From: Candidatus Gastranaerophilales bacterium
GTDB lineage: Bacteria > Cyanobacteriota > Vampirovibrionia > Gastranaerophilales > Gastranaerophilaceae
Direction: 5' to 3'
Assembly: GCA_944324375.1 (NCBI GenBank)
Contig: CALUWB010000020.1
Coordinates: forward strand, 1-32,231
Length of the DNA: 32,231 bases
The notes under the pieces: generated by a model
Database searches by the model: none
Told to the model about the DNA's origin: nothing
Seen by the model: the letters and a program-made list of their open reading frames with translations, nothing else
Program-made: the position numbers and the translations under genes
Shown: one piece after another, positions 7,076 through 16,549 of the stretch
Layout of the letters: the number at the start of each line of letters is the position of its first letter
How positions within the stretch are numbered: position 1 is the first letter of the stretch

Positions 7076-8151
7076 TGCCAAAAGTTTCAATTTTAGTACC
7101 AATTTATAATGTAGAGAAATATTTAAGAGAATGTTTAGATAGTTTAATCTGTCAAACATTAGATGATATAGAGATTATTTGTATTAATGATGGTTCTACA
7201 GATTCATGCGCTGAGATTTTAGAAGAATATCGTGCAAAAGACAAACGTATCCAAGTTATTAACAAGGCAAATTCAGGTTATGGACATTCAATGAATATTG
7301 GTTTGAATAATGCACGAGGCGAATATATTGGAATATTGGAATCTGATGATTTTGCAGATAGACATATGTTTATGGATTTGTATAACCTAGCCAAAGAATT
7401 TGATGCAGAGGTTGTAAAGTCTGATTGGTATAATTATTGGACATCAAAAGATACATCAATTAAACAAGGTAGAATTGCAGTAAAGAAGACTAATAAACTT
7501 ACCAATGCAAAAGAAGACAAATCTTTATTAAAAATTCAATCTTCAATATGGAGTTCAATATATAAAAGAGAGTTTTTAGAAAAAAATGATATAAGATTTT
7601 TAGAAACAAAGGGAGCAAGTTATCAAGACACTTCATTCAATTTCAAGGTAATGATGAGTGCTAAAAAAGTTGTTTTGACTCCAAAATCTTATGTTTATTA
7701 TAGACAAGATAATATAAATTCATCAGTCAGAAGTAAGGAAAAAGTTTATGCAATATGTGATGAGTATAACGAAGTGGAACGATTTATGAAATCTCATCAA
7801 GATATCGCAAATGAGTTTCAAGAATATATATATGCAATCCAGTATCGCGCGTATTTTGCAACAATGTTGAGAATAGATGAAAAATATGTTGAAGGATTTA
7901 TTGATGAATTTTCAAGAAAATTCAAAGAATTATATGATGCGAGGGTTTTAGGAGAATATTTCTTTTCAAGAAATAAAAAGAAAGAAGTATTGTGCTTGAT
8001 AAATAACAAACAGAAGTTTTATAAGATTTATCAAAGACATATGAAAAAAAATTTACTAAGGGAGAAACGAAGAAAATTATTATCAGTAAAAATAAACCCA
8101 TCCCGAGTAAGCGTAGTAGTATTTGGGAAACAGATATTGAGGATAGAATAA
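7075..8151 (+). CDS. GT2-family glycosyltransferase
   Basis: This inverting GT-A glycosyltransferase has the family 2 start VSILVPIYNVEKYLRECLDSL, with INDGSTD and the metal-binding ESDD (residues 89-92). A long helical C-terminal region follows. The last ~25 residues (LLSVKINPSRVSVVVFGKQI) are a divergent form of the peptide module found in other proteins of this locus. The start overlaps the glf stop by one base. It would add one sugar to a membrane-linked glycan precursor on the cytoplasmic face; donor and acceptor cannot be told from sequence. Confidence 0.92.
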   Translation: MPKVSILVPIYNVEKYLRECLDSLICQTLDDIEIICINDGSTDSCAEILEEYRAKDKRIQVINKANSGYGHSMNIGLNNARGEYIGILESDDFADRHMFMDLYNLAKEFDAEVVKSDWYNYWTSKDTSIKQGRIAVKKTNKLTNAKEDKSLLKIQSSIWSSIYKREFLEKNDIRFLETKGASYQDTSFNFKVMMSAKKVVLTPKSYVYYRQDNINSSVRSKEKVYAICDEYNEVERFMKSHQDIANEFQEYIYAIQYRAYFATMLRIDEKYVEGFIDEFSRKFKELYDARVLGEYFFSRNKKKEVLCLINNKQKFYKIYQRHMKKNLLREKRRKLLSVKINPSRVSVVVFGKQILRIE

Positions 8152-10137
8152 TTGCCAAAAATTAGTATAATAGTACCAATATATAGAGTAGAAAAGTATT
8201 TGAGAGAATGTTTAGATAGTATTTTATCTCAAACATTTACTGATATGGAAATTCTACTCATTGACGATGGAGGAAAAGATGAATGTCCTCAAATTATTGA
8301 TGAATATGCAAAAAAAGATTCAAGAATAGTTGCAATCCATAAACAAAATGGTGGTTATGGTCAGAGTTGTAATGTCGGTTTAGAAAGAGCTACTGGAGAA
8401 TATATTTCTATTATTGAACCTGATGATTATATAGATTCCAAAATGTTTGAAGATTTATATAATATTGCAAAACAGTATAACTCAGATATTGTAAAATCAG
8501 GATTCTATGATAATTTGCAATCAAAAGAAAAAGTTTGCTGTAAACAAGTTGAATGGAATGATTTTATTCCAGAAGATAAAAGTTTTACAATAAAAGAATA
8601 TCCATATTTTTTGCATTATCATCCAAGTATTTGGAGTTGTATTTATAAAAAAGAATTTTTAAATAAACACAATATTCGTTTTGTAGAAGCTCCAGGAGCA
8701 GGTTGGACAGATAATCCGTTCCAAGTTCAAACAATGTGCTTAGCAGAAAGAATAAATTATACATCAGATGCCTATTATTATTGGCGAAGAGTTAATGAAA
8801 ACGAATCAGAGGATTTAAAAGATTGGACAATCCCATTTAAAAGAAGTGATGAGATACATAAATGGTTAGATGAAAATAATATTAGTGATAAGAATTGTTT
8901 AGCAGCTTTATATATGCGAGAACTAGCATATATACAAATAGTTTTAGGTAAAAACTATTCAAAAGAAGAAATAAGAGATGTTTTTTCAGAGATAGAAAAA
9001 ATGACTTCAAGAATGGATATGGATATAATCCAAAATTGCTCATTTATGAAAAAACGTTTAAAGAAAAGTTTGATATTAGCCAAAACAAATTTATCAAAAT
9101 TTTATAAAAACTTGAGCTTCAAAAAATTCCGTCAGAATTTATTTAGTATTCGCTGGAACAAAGAAGAGAAAAGAATAAAAATTTTGGGATTAAAATATTA
9201 TATAAAAAAATATATGATTAGTAGCCCTATTAATTATTATAATTTATGTTTTGCTTGTAATGAAAGATATGTTCAACATCTATGTTCCACACTTAAATCA
9301 ATATTTGTAAATAAAAATCCTAATGAAAATTTTAATATAGTAATTTTAAATGAAAACATCAAGCCTAGGACTAAACGTTATATTGAGCTAATATTGCCAC
9401 AAAATTCAAAAATAAAATTTATTGATGTAAATAATGAGGTATTTAAAAATTGTCCATTAACTATTGATACTTTTCATATTAATTCTTTGACTACTTATTA
9501 TCGCTTTATATTGCCAGAAATCTGTGATTTTGATAAAGTACTATATCTGGATTGTGACACTATAGTGAACAAATCACTCTCTGGATTGTATAAAACTAAT
9601 ATTAATAATTATTACATTGCTGGGGTTATAGATAGCTATGAAAAAGAAAATTGTGAACGTCTAAGTTTAAATAAATATGTTAATGCTGGAGTTTTATTAA
9701 TAAATCTTGATTTATGGCGAAAAGATAACGTTACGCAAAGATTATTTGATTGGACAATAAATAATCAAGATAAGATAAAATGGCAGGATCAAGATGTTTT
9801 AAATGTTGTTTTACAAGAAAAAATTCTTTATTTGCCAGAAGAATATAATGCACAAGTTTCAAAATTAGAATTTGGAAATACAAAAGAATTCAATAAAATA
9901 GGATATAATGCAACGATAATCCATTATGTAGGACATCTTAAACCATGGAACGATATTGAGTTTAATTTTGGTTTAAATAATTATTATTGGAAATATTTAT
10001 TTAAATTAAACAGATTTTATATTAGAAAAATTTTATTTTTGATTAATCAACTATTTAATTTAAGGAAAAAAATAATAAAAATAAGATTTAATTCAAAAGA
10101 AAAATCAATATATATATTGGGTAATAAAATTATATAA
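8152..10137 (+). CDS. Bifunctional GT2-GT8 glycosyltransferase
   Basis: This 661-residue protein joins two glycosyltransferases. Residues 1 to ~320 are a GT2 domain (ISIIVPIYRVEKYLRECLDS, IDDGGKDE, EPDD at 89-92) closely resembling the preceding gene. Residues ~365-640 are a GT8 domain with LYLDCD (D467 and D469 as the metal-binding pair), YVNAGVLLINLDLW and KWQDQDVLN. Between them, residues 329-353 (NLFSIRWNKEEKRIKILGLK) are a copy of the locus-wide peptide module, and a weaker copy ends the protein (FNSKEKSIYILGNKI). The start is TTG at 8152, directly after the previous stop; no better start is visible. It probably transfers two sugars in succession. Confidence 0.9.
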   Translation: MPKISIIVPIYRVEKYLRECLDSILSQTFTDMEILLIDDGGKDECPQIIDEYAKKDSRIVAIHKQNGGYGQSCNVGLERATGEYISIIEPDDYIDSKMFEDLYNIAKQYNSDIVKSGFYDNLQSKEKVCCKQVEWNDFIPEDKSFTIKEYPYFLHYHPSIWSCIYKKEFLNKHNIRFVEAPGAGWTDNPFQVQTMCLAERINYTSDAYYYWRRVNENESEDLKDWTIPFKRSDEIHKWLDENNISDKNCLAALYMRELAYIQIVLGKNYSKEEIRDVFSEIEKMTSRMDMDIIQNCSFMKKRLKKSLILAKTNLSKFYKNLSFKKFRQNLFSIRWNKEEKRIKILGLKYYIKKYMISSPINYYNLCFACNERYVQHLCSTLKSIFVNKNPNENFNIVILNENIKPRTKRYIELILPQNSKIKFIDVNNEVFKNCPLTIDTFHINSLTTYYRFILPEICDFDKVLYLDCDTIVNKSLSGLYKTNINNYYIAGVIDSYEKENCERLSLNKYVNAGVLLINLDLWRKDNVTQRLFDWTINNQDKIKWQDQDVLNVVLQEKILYLPEEYNAQVSKLEFGNTKEFNKIGYNATIIHYVGHLKPWNDIEFNFGLNNYYWKYLFKLNRFYIRKILFLINQLFNLRKKIIKIRFNSKEKSIYILGNKII

Positions 10138-10152
10138 AATGGAAGGATTAAC

Positions 10153-11838
10153 ATGATTATAAATATATGTTTTTCAAGTGATAATAATTATGCAAAGCAT
10201 ATGGGAGTTGCAATTACTTCTATTCTTAAGAACTCTAATATAAATGACACTTATAATTTTTATGTTCTTGACGGTGGTATAAGTGATTCAAATAAATCAA
10301 AACTCAATTCTTTAAAAAGTACTATCAGAGATTTTTCTATTGAATATTTAGAAATAAATCCTGATGATTTTAAAAAATGTCCTATGACGGGTTATGTAAA
10401 ATATATTACACTACCAACATATTATAGGTTTAAAATCCCATCTTTATTACCCAATCTTGATAAAGTATTATATTTAGATTGTGATATTGTTGTTAATTCA
10501 GATATATCAGAACTTTATAATACTAATATAGATGATTACTATGTTGGTGGAATTCCAGAAGTTTTTAATCATCATCATAAAGAACGTTTAGAAATACTTG
10601 GAAGCTATTATTACATAAATGCTGGTGTCTTACTTATAAACACTAAAAAATGGCGAGAGGATAATATTGAAAGTAAATTATTTGAATATGCACTTAATCC
10701 TAAAAGAGAAATAATATTCCAAGATCAAGACATTATAAATGAAGTTTTAATGTACAATATTAGATATATACCATTATGTTGGAATTTACAACATGATATA
10801 TTATTTGAAGCTGAAGCATATTTAATAAATGAAAATGAGAAGAACGTAGCTTTAGAAAATCCCAAACTTGTACATTTTACACACAAATATAAGCCTTGGA
10901 ATTATAAATGTCAAAATAAATTTAGAAAACTATATTATAACTATTTAAAACAAACTCCTTGGAAAAAAGATTATTTAAAAATACGATTCATGAAAGCTTT
11001 AAGCTATATATATTCCAGAACAAAAACTCCTGAATATCAAATAACTACAATATTAGGTATAAGAATCAAAAAATATCGAATCAAGAATATTTTAAATGAA
11101 ATAAGACAAGATATAGATAAGTGTTATCATCAGGTAAAATGGCAAGAGCATCCTTTATATTGTATAAATAATGGTGTAAATACAATATTTAGATATATGA
11201 GTGGATTACAACTTACACAAAATTATCAAACTGAAAGAGTTGTTGTTTTTGAACCAAATGAAGCTCCTATTGATCATTACGAAAGATATCATTTTGTAGA
11301 AAATTATATAAATGAAAATGATGATGTATTAGATATCGCTTGTGGGGTTGGTTATGGCTCTGCACAAATTGCTAAAAAAGCAAAATCAGTTTTGGGAGTA
11401 GATATAAATCAACCGTCAATTTCTTTTGCAAATAAAATTTTTGCAAAAGAAAACTTATCATATAAATGTGCCAATGCAATAGAAGTTTCTTTTGATAAAA
11501 AATACGATAAAATTATTTCTTTTGAGACTATAGAACATATAAAAGAAGATAAATTATTTATATCAAAAATAATTAACAATTTAAAAGATGATGGGGAATT
11601 TATTTGTTCTGTCCCAAATCAAACAATATTTCCATATAATCCATTAATAGTCCCATTTCATGTAAGACATTATACAACAGAAGATATAACAAATTTATTA
11701 GAATCTTGCGGATTAAAAGTCATTGAATACTATTATCAGTATAAAAATATGGGTGAAAAAGTTCTAAAAAAAGGAACTGAAGAGGGTTACACAATTGTTT
11801 GTATTGCAAAGAAAAATAAAAGGGAATATTATGAATAA
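10153..11838 (+). CDS. GT8 glycosyltransferase fused to a SAM methyltransferase
   Basis: Residues 1 to ~280 are a GT8 domain: INICFSSDNNYAKHMGVAI, the metal site LYLDCDIVV (D109, D111), INAGVLLINTKKW and IIFQDQD. Residues ~285-315 contain part of the locus peptide module (ITTILGIRIKKY). Residues ~370-561 are a class I methyltransferase with VLDIACGVGYG (392-402), a VDIN acidic loop and SFETIEHI. GGAAGG precedes the ATG. The protein may add a sugar and then methylate it, for instance to cap the glycan; this is inference. Its end overlaps the next gene by eight bases. Confidence 0.9.
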   Translation: MIINICFSSDNNYAKHMGVAITSILKNSNINDTYNFYVLDGGISDSNKSKLNSLKSTIRDFSIEYLEINPDDFKKCPMTGYVKYITLPTYYRFKIPSLLPNLDKVLYLDCDIVVNSDISELYNTNIDDYYVGGIPEVFNHHHKERLEILGSYYYINAGVLLINTKKWREDNIESKLFEYALNPKREIIFQDQDIINEVLMYNIRYIPLCWNLQHDILFEAEAYLINENEKNVALENPKLVHFTHKYKPWNYKCQNKFRKLYYNYLKQTPWKKDYLKIRFMKALSYIYSRTKTPEYQITTILGIRIKKYRIKNILNEIRQDIDKCYHQVKWQEHPLYCINNGVNTIFRYMSGLQLTQNYQTERVVVFEPNEAPIDHYERYHFVENYINENDDVLDIACGVGYGSAQIAKKAKSVLGVDINQPSISFANKIFAKENLSYKCANAIEVSFDKKYDKIISFETIEHIKEDKLFISKIINNLKDDGEFICSVPNQTIFPYNPLIVPFHVRHYTTEDITNLLESCGLKVIEYYYQYKNMGEKVLKKGTEEGYTIVCIAKKNKREYYE

Positions 11839-12985
11839 TGTTATAAAAAAAAATAGTGTTTTTGGCTATAAGAGTTATTTCCGTGAATGTCAAAATATAA
11901 CTTTATTAAAAAATGTTTATTGGCAAAAAAAAGTTCTTAATACAGGTAATGAAATTTTTTGTGTTTTAACAACTCGTCCATTAAATATTTTAGATTGTAA
12001 TTTATATCCAAACGCTGAATATGCTCAAGATGATAATAATTGTTTAATTTGTTTACCAGCTAATATTTTTGCAAATCATGCAAAAGAATCATTAATAAAA
12101 TTAACAGAATTAATAGAGCAGTATAAATGTAGAATGTTTATTGCAAGTATAGGTGCGCAAGCAACATTGGAAGAGATGAATAATCCTAAAAAATATGCTG
12201 AAAATTTAATTCCGGAAGCAAAAAAATTCGCTAAATTAATATCTTCCAAATCTATTTCAATTGGTGCAAGAGGAGAGTTTACATATAATGTATTGCAAGA
12301 ATTGGGAATCAAAAATGTTGATTGCATAGGGTGCCCTTCCTATTTTGTGAATGGGTTTAATCAAACGGATATTTATAAAAAAGATTGGTCGAAAAAATTA
12401 AAAGTCGGTTGTTTTGCTGTTAATACTAATGATAATTTATGGCCAAAGCAAATAATGAGTGAAGCCTTACAATTAAACGATACAAAATATATAATGCAAA
12501 GTGAATTTAAAATATTACCTTATTATTTTTTTACTAACAATCATCTTTTTACAGGATTGAAGTGTATTAAAGATTTAAAATCATCAATGAAATATATAAA
12601 GAAAATGTTTGGAATATCTTATAAAGATATGCTATTTAATAATAAAGTACAAAATCTATTTGAAATATTTTTAAACATAAATAAATGGGAAGATTTTATT
12701 AAAACAAGAGATTTTGTTTTTGGAATGAGAATACATGGTTCAATAATTGCATTAAAACAGGGAATTCCTGCAATGGTAATTGCACATGATTCAAGACTCA
12801 TTGAAATGTGCGATTTATTTAATATTCCATACATTAGAATTGATGCAATAAATCCTCAAGATTTTAATTTACAAAAATTTTATGAAGAAAGTGATTATAC
12901 TTTAATGAATAAAAATTATACTAAGCTTTTAGAGAATTACATTTCATTTCTAGACAAAAATGAAATTCAACATTCTTTTAGGTAA
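11831..12985 (+). CDS. Polysaccharide pyruvyltransferase-like protein
   Basis: This protein of about 384 residues fits the polysaccharide pyruvyltransferase family (WcaK/CsaB-like), which adds ketal pyruvate to glycans. Supporting segments are FIASIGAQA, SIGARGEFTYNVLQELGI, DCIGCPSYF and, near the end, FVFGMRIHGSIIALKQGIP followed by VIAHDSR. The frame is open from 11795, but I choose the ATG at 11831 because AGGGAA precedes it and the longer version would overlap the previous gene by 44 bases. It has no copy of the locus peptide module. Some relatives are glycosyltransferase-like, so the exact reaction is less sure than the fold. Confidence 0.78.
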   Translation: MNNVIKKNSVFGYKSYFRECQNITLLKNVYWQKKVLNTGNEIFCVLTTRPLNILDCNLYPNAEYAQDDNNCLICLPANIFANHAKESLIKLTELIEQYKCRMFIASIGAQATLEEMNNPKKYAENLIPEAKKFAKLISSKSISIGARGEFTYNVLQELGIKNVDCIGCPSYFVNGFNQTDIYKKDWSKKLKVGCFAVNTNDNLWPKQIMSEALQLNDTKYIMQSEFKILPYYFFTNNHLFTGLKCIKDLKSSMKYIKKMFGISYKDMLFNNKVQNLFEIFLNINKWEDFIKTRDFVFGMRIHGSIIALKQGIPAMVIAHDSRLIEMCDLFNIPYIRIDAINPQDFNLQKFYEESDYTLMNKNYTKLLENYISFLDKNEIQHSFR

Positions 12986-13006
12986 CTTTTGGGAATAGGA
13001 GTATTA

Positions 13007-13177
13007 ATGCATAAATTATATTTAAATAGTGAAAATAAAGAAAAACATATTAATAGGATAAATCATAATTGTCTTAATAATCATTCTTTGAGTATTGATT
13101 TCATTGATGATAATCTTATTTTGCCATTTATTGATGAGATTGATGATAAAAGGAATAAATTAGGGGGGCTAAGATGA
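13007..13177 (+). CDS. Small protein of unknown function, possible gene remnant
   Basis: The 56-residue frame starts at an ATG with a good AGGAG six bases upstream, and its stop overlaps the next start (ATGA). An in-frame TTG at 12989 lacks a ribosome site. The product is rich in Asn, Asp and Ile, with no signal peptide or membrane segment. The segment DDNLILPFIDE followed by LGG loosely recalls the N-terminus of capsule-type glycosyltransferases, which would make it a truncated leftover; that is a weak impression. Its translational signals look intact. Confidence 0.45.
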   Translation: MHKLYLNSENKEKHINRINHNCLNNHSLSIDFIDDNLILPFIDEIDDKRNKLGGLR

Positions 13178-13911
13178 ACAATTTATATAATAAAATTTTG
13201 AAAAAAATTTATTATTACTCACAAGAAAAGTATGCTTTTATCCCAACACACTGGATGTCATTATTTAGCTGCTGTTATATTGTGCGTAAGAATTTATATA
13301 ATCAAATAAAAGAAAAAGCTTATTTATTCTCCGGGAAGGTTTTAGATATTGGATGTGGGCAAAAACCTTATGAATCATTATTCGAAAATTGTGAAGAATA
13401 TATTGGTCTTGATTATGATACTCCTGAAATCTCATATTCTAAAAATGTAGATTATACATATGATGGTAATACATTTCCGTTTGAAAATGATTCTTTCGAC
13501 AATATTGTATCATTTCAAGCATTAGAACATATACCAAATACGGAAAGAATATTATCAGAAACATCAAGAGTTCTAAAAAATAACGGATATTTTCTTTTAA
13601 CCTTTGCATTTGCGTATGCCGAGCATTTTAAACCTTATGATTATTATAGGTTTACCCGATATAAAATAAAAGAATTACTTGAAAATACTGGATTTGAAAT
13701 CGTTGAAATAAAAGGTTCAACAACAACATTCGAAAATATATGTCTACAAATAAATGAATTTCAATTTAATCACATAAAAAAACATTTTTTAAGATTATTG
13801 AATGCATTTTTAATAAATATTATTACGACAAAATTACTTAAAAAGTTTCCTAAAGATGATGACTTTGCAGAAGGTTGGACTATTTTGGCTAAGAAAAGGA
13901 GTAAAAAATGA
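13174..13911 (+). CDS. Class I SAM-dependent methyltransferase
   Basis: This 245-residue methyltransferase has motif I VLDIGCGQKP (residues 56-65), the acidic loop YIGLDYD, and the Methyltransf_11-type FDNIVSFQALEHIPN followed by EISRVL-like helices (ETSRVLKNNGYFLLT). It overlaps the upstream small gene (ATGA) and the downstream gene (ATGA), so all three are probably translated together. It has no copy of the locus peptide module. O-methylation of a sugar in the glycan is the natural guess from context; the substrate is unknown. Confidence 0.88.
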   Translation: MNNLYNKILKKIYYYSQEKYAFIPTHWMSLFSCCYIVRKNLYNQIKEKAYLFSGKVLDIGCGQKPYESLFENCEEYIGLDYDTPEISYSKNVDYTYDGNTFPFENDSFDNIVSFQALEHIPNTERILSETSRVLKNNGYFLLTFAFAYAEHFKPYDYYRFTRYKIKELLENTGFEIVEIKGSTTTFENICLQINEFQFNHIKKHFLRLLNAFLINIITTKLLKKFPKDDDFAEGWTILAKKRSKK

Positions 13912-14921
13912 AGTTATTTTCTGTAAAATGTACAAATAAACATAAAGTATATAATATTTGCGGAATTAAATGTAAAATTAAAAACAAAAATTTTATGATT
14001 AATTCTCCATTATGCTCTGAATTAAAAACTATATGGGAAATTTATGGACCTACAAATGAATTAATGCAAAAATTTGCATATATTGAACAAAGTAAATACT
14101 TATGGTTATATGAAGATAATAAAATATGGTTAATATACATTGCTTGTTTATTAGAAAAAAATAATAAAGCTAAAGCTCTGGAAATATTAAAGAAATATTA
14201 TATTTTTCATAAAAATAAAGATTTGAATTTGATTATTTCTGTTGCAATATTTGCAAATGAACAAAATTTTGCAGTAAAAGATATTGACAAAATTGTTTAC
14301 ATTAATAATTATTTTAAGCTAAATAGCTCAATTAAAGGTTTTATTGAATTTTGTAAAAATAAAAATATTGCTATTGTTGGAAATTCACCATCAGCAGTCG
14401 GATTAGCACAAGGTAAAAACATTGATTGTCATGATATAGTTATCAGATTTAATAATTTTAAAATTAAAGGTTATGAAAAAGATTATGGCAGTAAAGTAAA
14501 TATTTGGGTTACTACTTTTGGTGATGATGTAGAATGTAAAACTGACCAATTTAATATAATTATATATAATGTCGATATATACCATCATTTTTTAATAAAT
14601 AATAGTTTAGAAAATATATATACAAACTTAAAACGAGACATTAAACATTTTTATATAAATTATAAAATTAGAAATGAAATTTCAGAAATTTCTGAAATCC
14701 ATTATCCTATGTCTGGTACAACAATTATTTATCTATTGTATAAATATTTATCATTAAAAAATGTAGATTTGTATGGATTTAATTTCCAAAAGGCGAGTCC
14801 AGATAATTTTGCAACGCACTATTTTAGTGACAGTACTGATAATGATAGAGAAAGACGTACAAAAACACACTATTTGGCTATGGAAGATATGTTTTTAAGA
14901 AAATTAATGGAGATTAAATAA
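13908..14921 (+). CDS. GT29-like (sialyltransferase-type) glycosyltransferase
   Basis: The N-terminus (residues 1-29) is a copy of the locus peptide module (KLFSVKCTNKHKVYNICGIK). Residues ~40-130 are helical and not recognised. From ~154, IAIVGNSPSAVGLAQGKNID, then HDIVIRFNNF and GYEKDYGSKVNIW match the L-motif of family 29 sialyltransferases. PMSGTTIIYLLYKYLS and VDLYGF resemble the downstream S-motif. A His late in the protein (THYFSD) could be the catalytic base. Bacterial GT29-like enzymes need not use CMP-sialic acid, and no sialic acid synthesis genes are in the window, so the donor is open. Both ends overlap neighbouring genes (ATGA upstream, TAATG downstream). Confidence 0.75.
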   Translation: MKLFSVKCTNKHKVYNICGIKCKIKNKNFMINSPLCSELKTIWEIYGPTNELMQKFAYIEQSKYLWLYEDNKIWLIYIACLLEKNNKAKALEILKKYYIFHKNKDLNLIISVAIFANEQNFAVKDIDKIVYINNYFKLNSSIKGFIEFCKNKNIAIVGNSPSAVGLAQGKNIDCHDIVIRFNNFKIKGYEKDYGSKVNIWVTTFGDDVECKTDQFNIIIYNVDIYHHFLINNSLENIYTNLKRDIKHFYINYKIRNEISEISEIHYPMSGTTIIYLLYKYLSLKNVDLYGFNFQKASPDNFATHYFSDSTDNDRERRTKTHYLAMEDMFLRKLMEIK

Positions 14922-15310
14922 TGAAAATAAATATTTTTAAAGATTTAAATAATATATTCCATTTATTTAATCTTTTATGTAAAAATTATACAAAAAATTT
15001 TTCTAATAATATAGAAAATATTCATTTTATTACTTTTAGAAGATTCTTTCCAGATGGTGGAGCTTGTGGCGGAGAAGCTATCCAAACAGCAAACAAGGTT
15101 ATATTTGGAGATAAATTAAATAACCCATATCATGTTCGCAGTTATACTTATCATAGTTTCCAAAATGCATTACAAGATTTTGATATAATAAAAATTTATA
15201 ATCAAATATCTGGTTCTCATCTAAATACTATGCGAGAAATTGATTTAACAAATGCAGAAAACTACAAATTTACAGAATGTTTTATTGTAATTTGTAGAAA
15301 TATTAAATAA
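14921..15310 (+). CDS. Unknown protein in glycan operon, possibly truncated
   Basis: The 129-residue product starts within the previous stop (TAATG). I do not recognise a family. The middle (FRRFFPDGGACGGEAIQTAN) and DFDIIKIYNQISG look like part of a GT-B-type glycosyltransferase N-terminal domain, which would be too short to work alone. The last ~20 residues look different in character and could follow a frameshift. The next gene has its own AGGAGG and GTG start 18 bases later, so the two are not simply one broken frame. There is no signal peptide or membrane segment. Confidence 0.5.
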   Translation: MKINIFKDLNNIFHLFNLLCKNYTKNFSNNIENIHFITFRRFFPDGGACGGEAIQTANKVIFGDKLNNPYHVRSYTYHSFQNALQDFDIIKIYNQISGSHLNTMREIDLTNAENYKFTECFIVICRNIK

Positions 15311-15328
15311 GTAGGAGGAATAATATTA

Positions 15329-16546
15329 GTGACATTAATTGTACATATTTCATTGACACCTTTGGCTGGAGCACCAATTAGAATCGTTGATGCTCTTAAT
15401 AAGTACACTGATTTTTCTTGTCGGCTAATTAATTTCAATCCAGATTGCTATGGAAGAAGGACTTTTCCAGAAGATTTAATTTGGCAAAAAGAAAAAGACT
15501 TGTGTATTGAACTTATTAAAAATGCTGATATTATTCATTTTCATCATCATATAGATTTAGAAAATAATATTTTTAATATAAATTTTAAAGATTTTGCAAA
15601 GTCTGAGTGTAAATTTTTAAAACATTTTCATTCGAATAAAAGCTTTATTATAAAAACAAGAAAATATCAAAATTTTAAGAACATTAATGCTATAGTCATA
15701 GCACATTGTCCTGAAAGAACTTTTCTTTCATATATTCCTATTCCTAATATTATCCCAATTAACAATAAATTGCTTGTTCCTCAAAAAACAAATAACAAAA
15801 AAGTAAAAGTTGTTTTTTCAACTTCTTCTAAAAAATCGATGTATGAAGATAGATGGCAAACAAAAGGGTACAAAGAAGTTCATCCTTTACTTATCAAATT
15901 AAGTAAAAAACTGGGATTTGATTATCAATTAATTGAAAACATTCCTTATGAAGATGCGATGAGAATTAAGCAAAATGCAGATATTATTGTTGGTGATATT
16001 GTTACTGGTAGTTATCATTTGACAGAGTTAGAAGGTTTATCACAAGGTAAATGTGTATTAACTAAGTTAGATCCAAGAACTGTTTTGAATTGTGCTTCTG
16101 TATTAAAATGTAATGAGATTCCTTTTATTAATACAAATATCAAAACATTAGAAACTATATTAAAAATTCTTATTGAAAATGAAAAGCTTAGAAAAGAAAT
16201 CGGCCAATATTCAAGATATTGGATTGAAAAATATTATGATGATAAAATTTTAGTTCAAAATTTTGTAGAAGTTTACGAAAAACTTTTAAATAATGAAAAA
16301 ATTGGAAGAAAAGATTGTGAAAAATTTACTTTAGCTAAAGAATTTTTAAATAATGAAATTTATGACATAGAATTTAATCTTGAAAGACAAAAAATAAATA
16401 AAATAGAAAAGCACAATATAAAAATTAAAGCAATATTGCAAAATATTTTTTCTGTAAAAAATGAAATAAGAAATGGTATAAAAAGGAAACAAATTAAAAT
16501 ATTAGGTTTAAAAATAGCATTTAGGAGTAAAAAGAAGGAGAATTAA
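15329..16546 (+). CDS. GT-B-fold glycosyltransferase (GT4-like)
   Basis: This 405-residue protein begins LIVHISLTPLAGAPIRIVDAL, with ADIIHFHHHID, a pattern of GT-B N-terminal domains. The C-terminal half has VVFSTSSKKS, DAMRIKQNADIIVGD and ELEGLSQGKCVLT, with a glutamate region that normally contacts the nucleotide sugar. The last 37 residues (LQNIFSVKNEIRNG, then KQIKILGLKIAFR) are the locus peptide module. It uses a GTG start with AGGAGG upstream. A retaining transfer step is expected; the sugar is unknown. It is in the operon, four bases before the next ATG. Confidence 0.8.
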   Translation: MTLIVHISLTPLAGAPIRIVDALNKYTDFSCRLINFNPDCYGRRTFPEDLIWQKEKDLCIELIKNADIIHFHHHIDLENNIFNINFKDFAKSECKFLKHFHSNKSFIIKTRKYQNFKNINAIVIAHCPERTFLSYIPIPNIIPINNKLLVPQKTNNKKVKVVFSTSSKKSMYEDRWQTKGYKEVHPLLIKLSKKLGFDYQLIENIPYEDAMRIKQNADIIVGDIVTGSYHLTELEGLSQGKCVLTKLDPRTVLNCASVLKCNEIPFINTNIKTLETILKILIENEKLRKEIGQYSRYWIEKYYDDKILVQNFVEVYEKLLNNEKIGRKDCEKFTLAKEFLNNEIYDIEFNLERQKINKIEKHNIKIKAILQNIFSVKNEIRNGIKRKQIKILGLKIAFRSKKKEN

Positions 16547-16549
16547 CAT

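Noticed and set aside
11795-11830. Upstream start for the pyruvyltransferase-like gene
   Set aside because: It would overlap the previous gene by 44 bases and lacks a ribosome site, unlike the ATG at 11831.
14921-16546. One glycosyltransferase gene split by a frameshift
   Set aside because: The second gene has its own AGGAGG and GTG and a full GT-B N-terminus, so a simple split does not explain both; truncation of the first alone remains possible.
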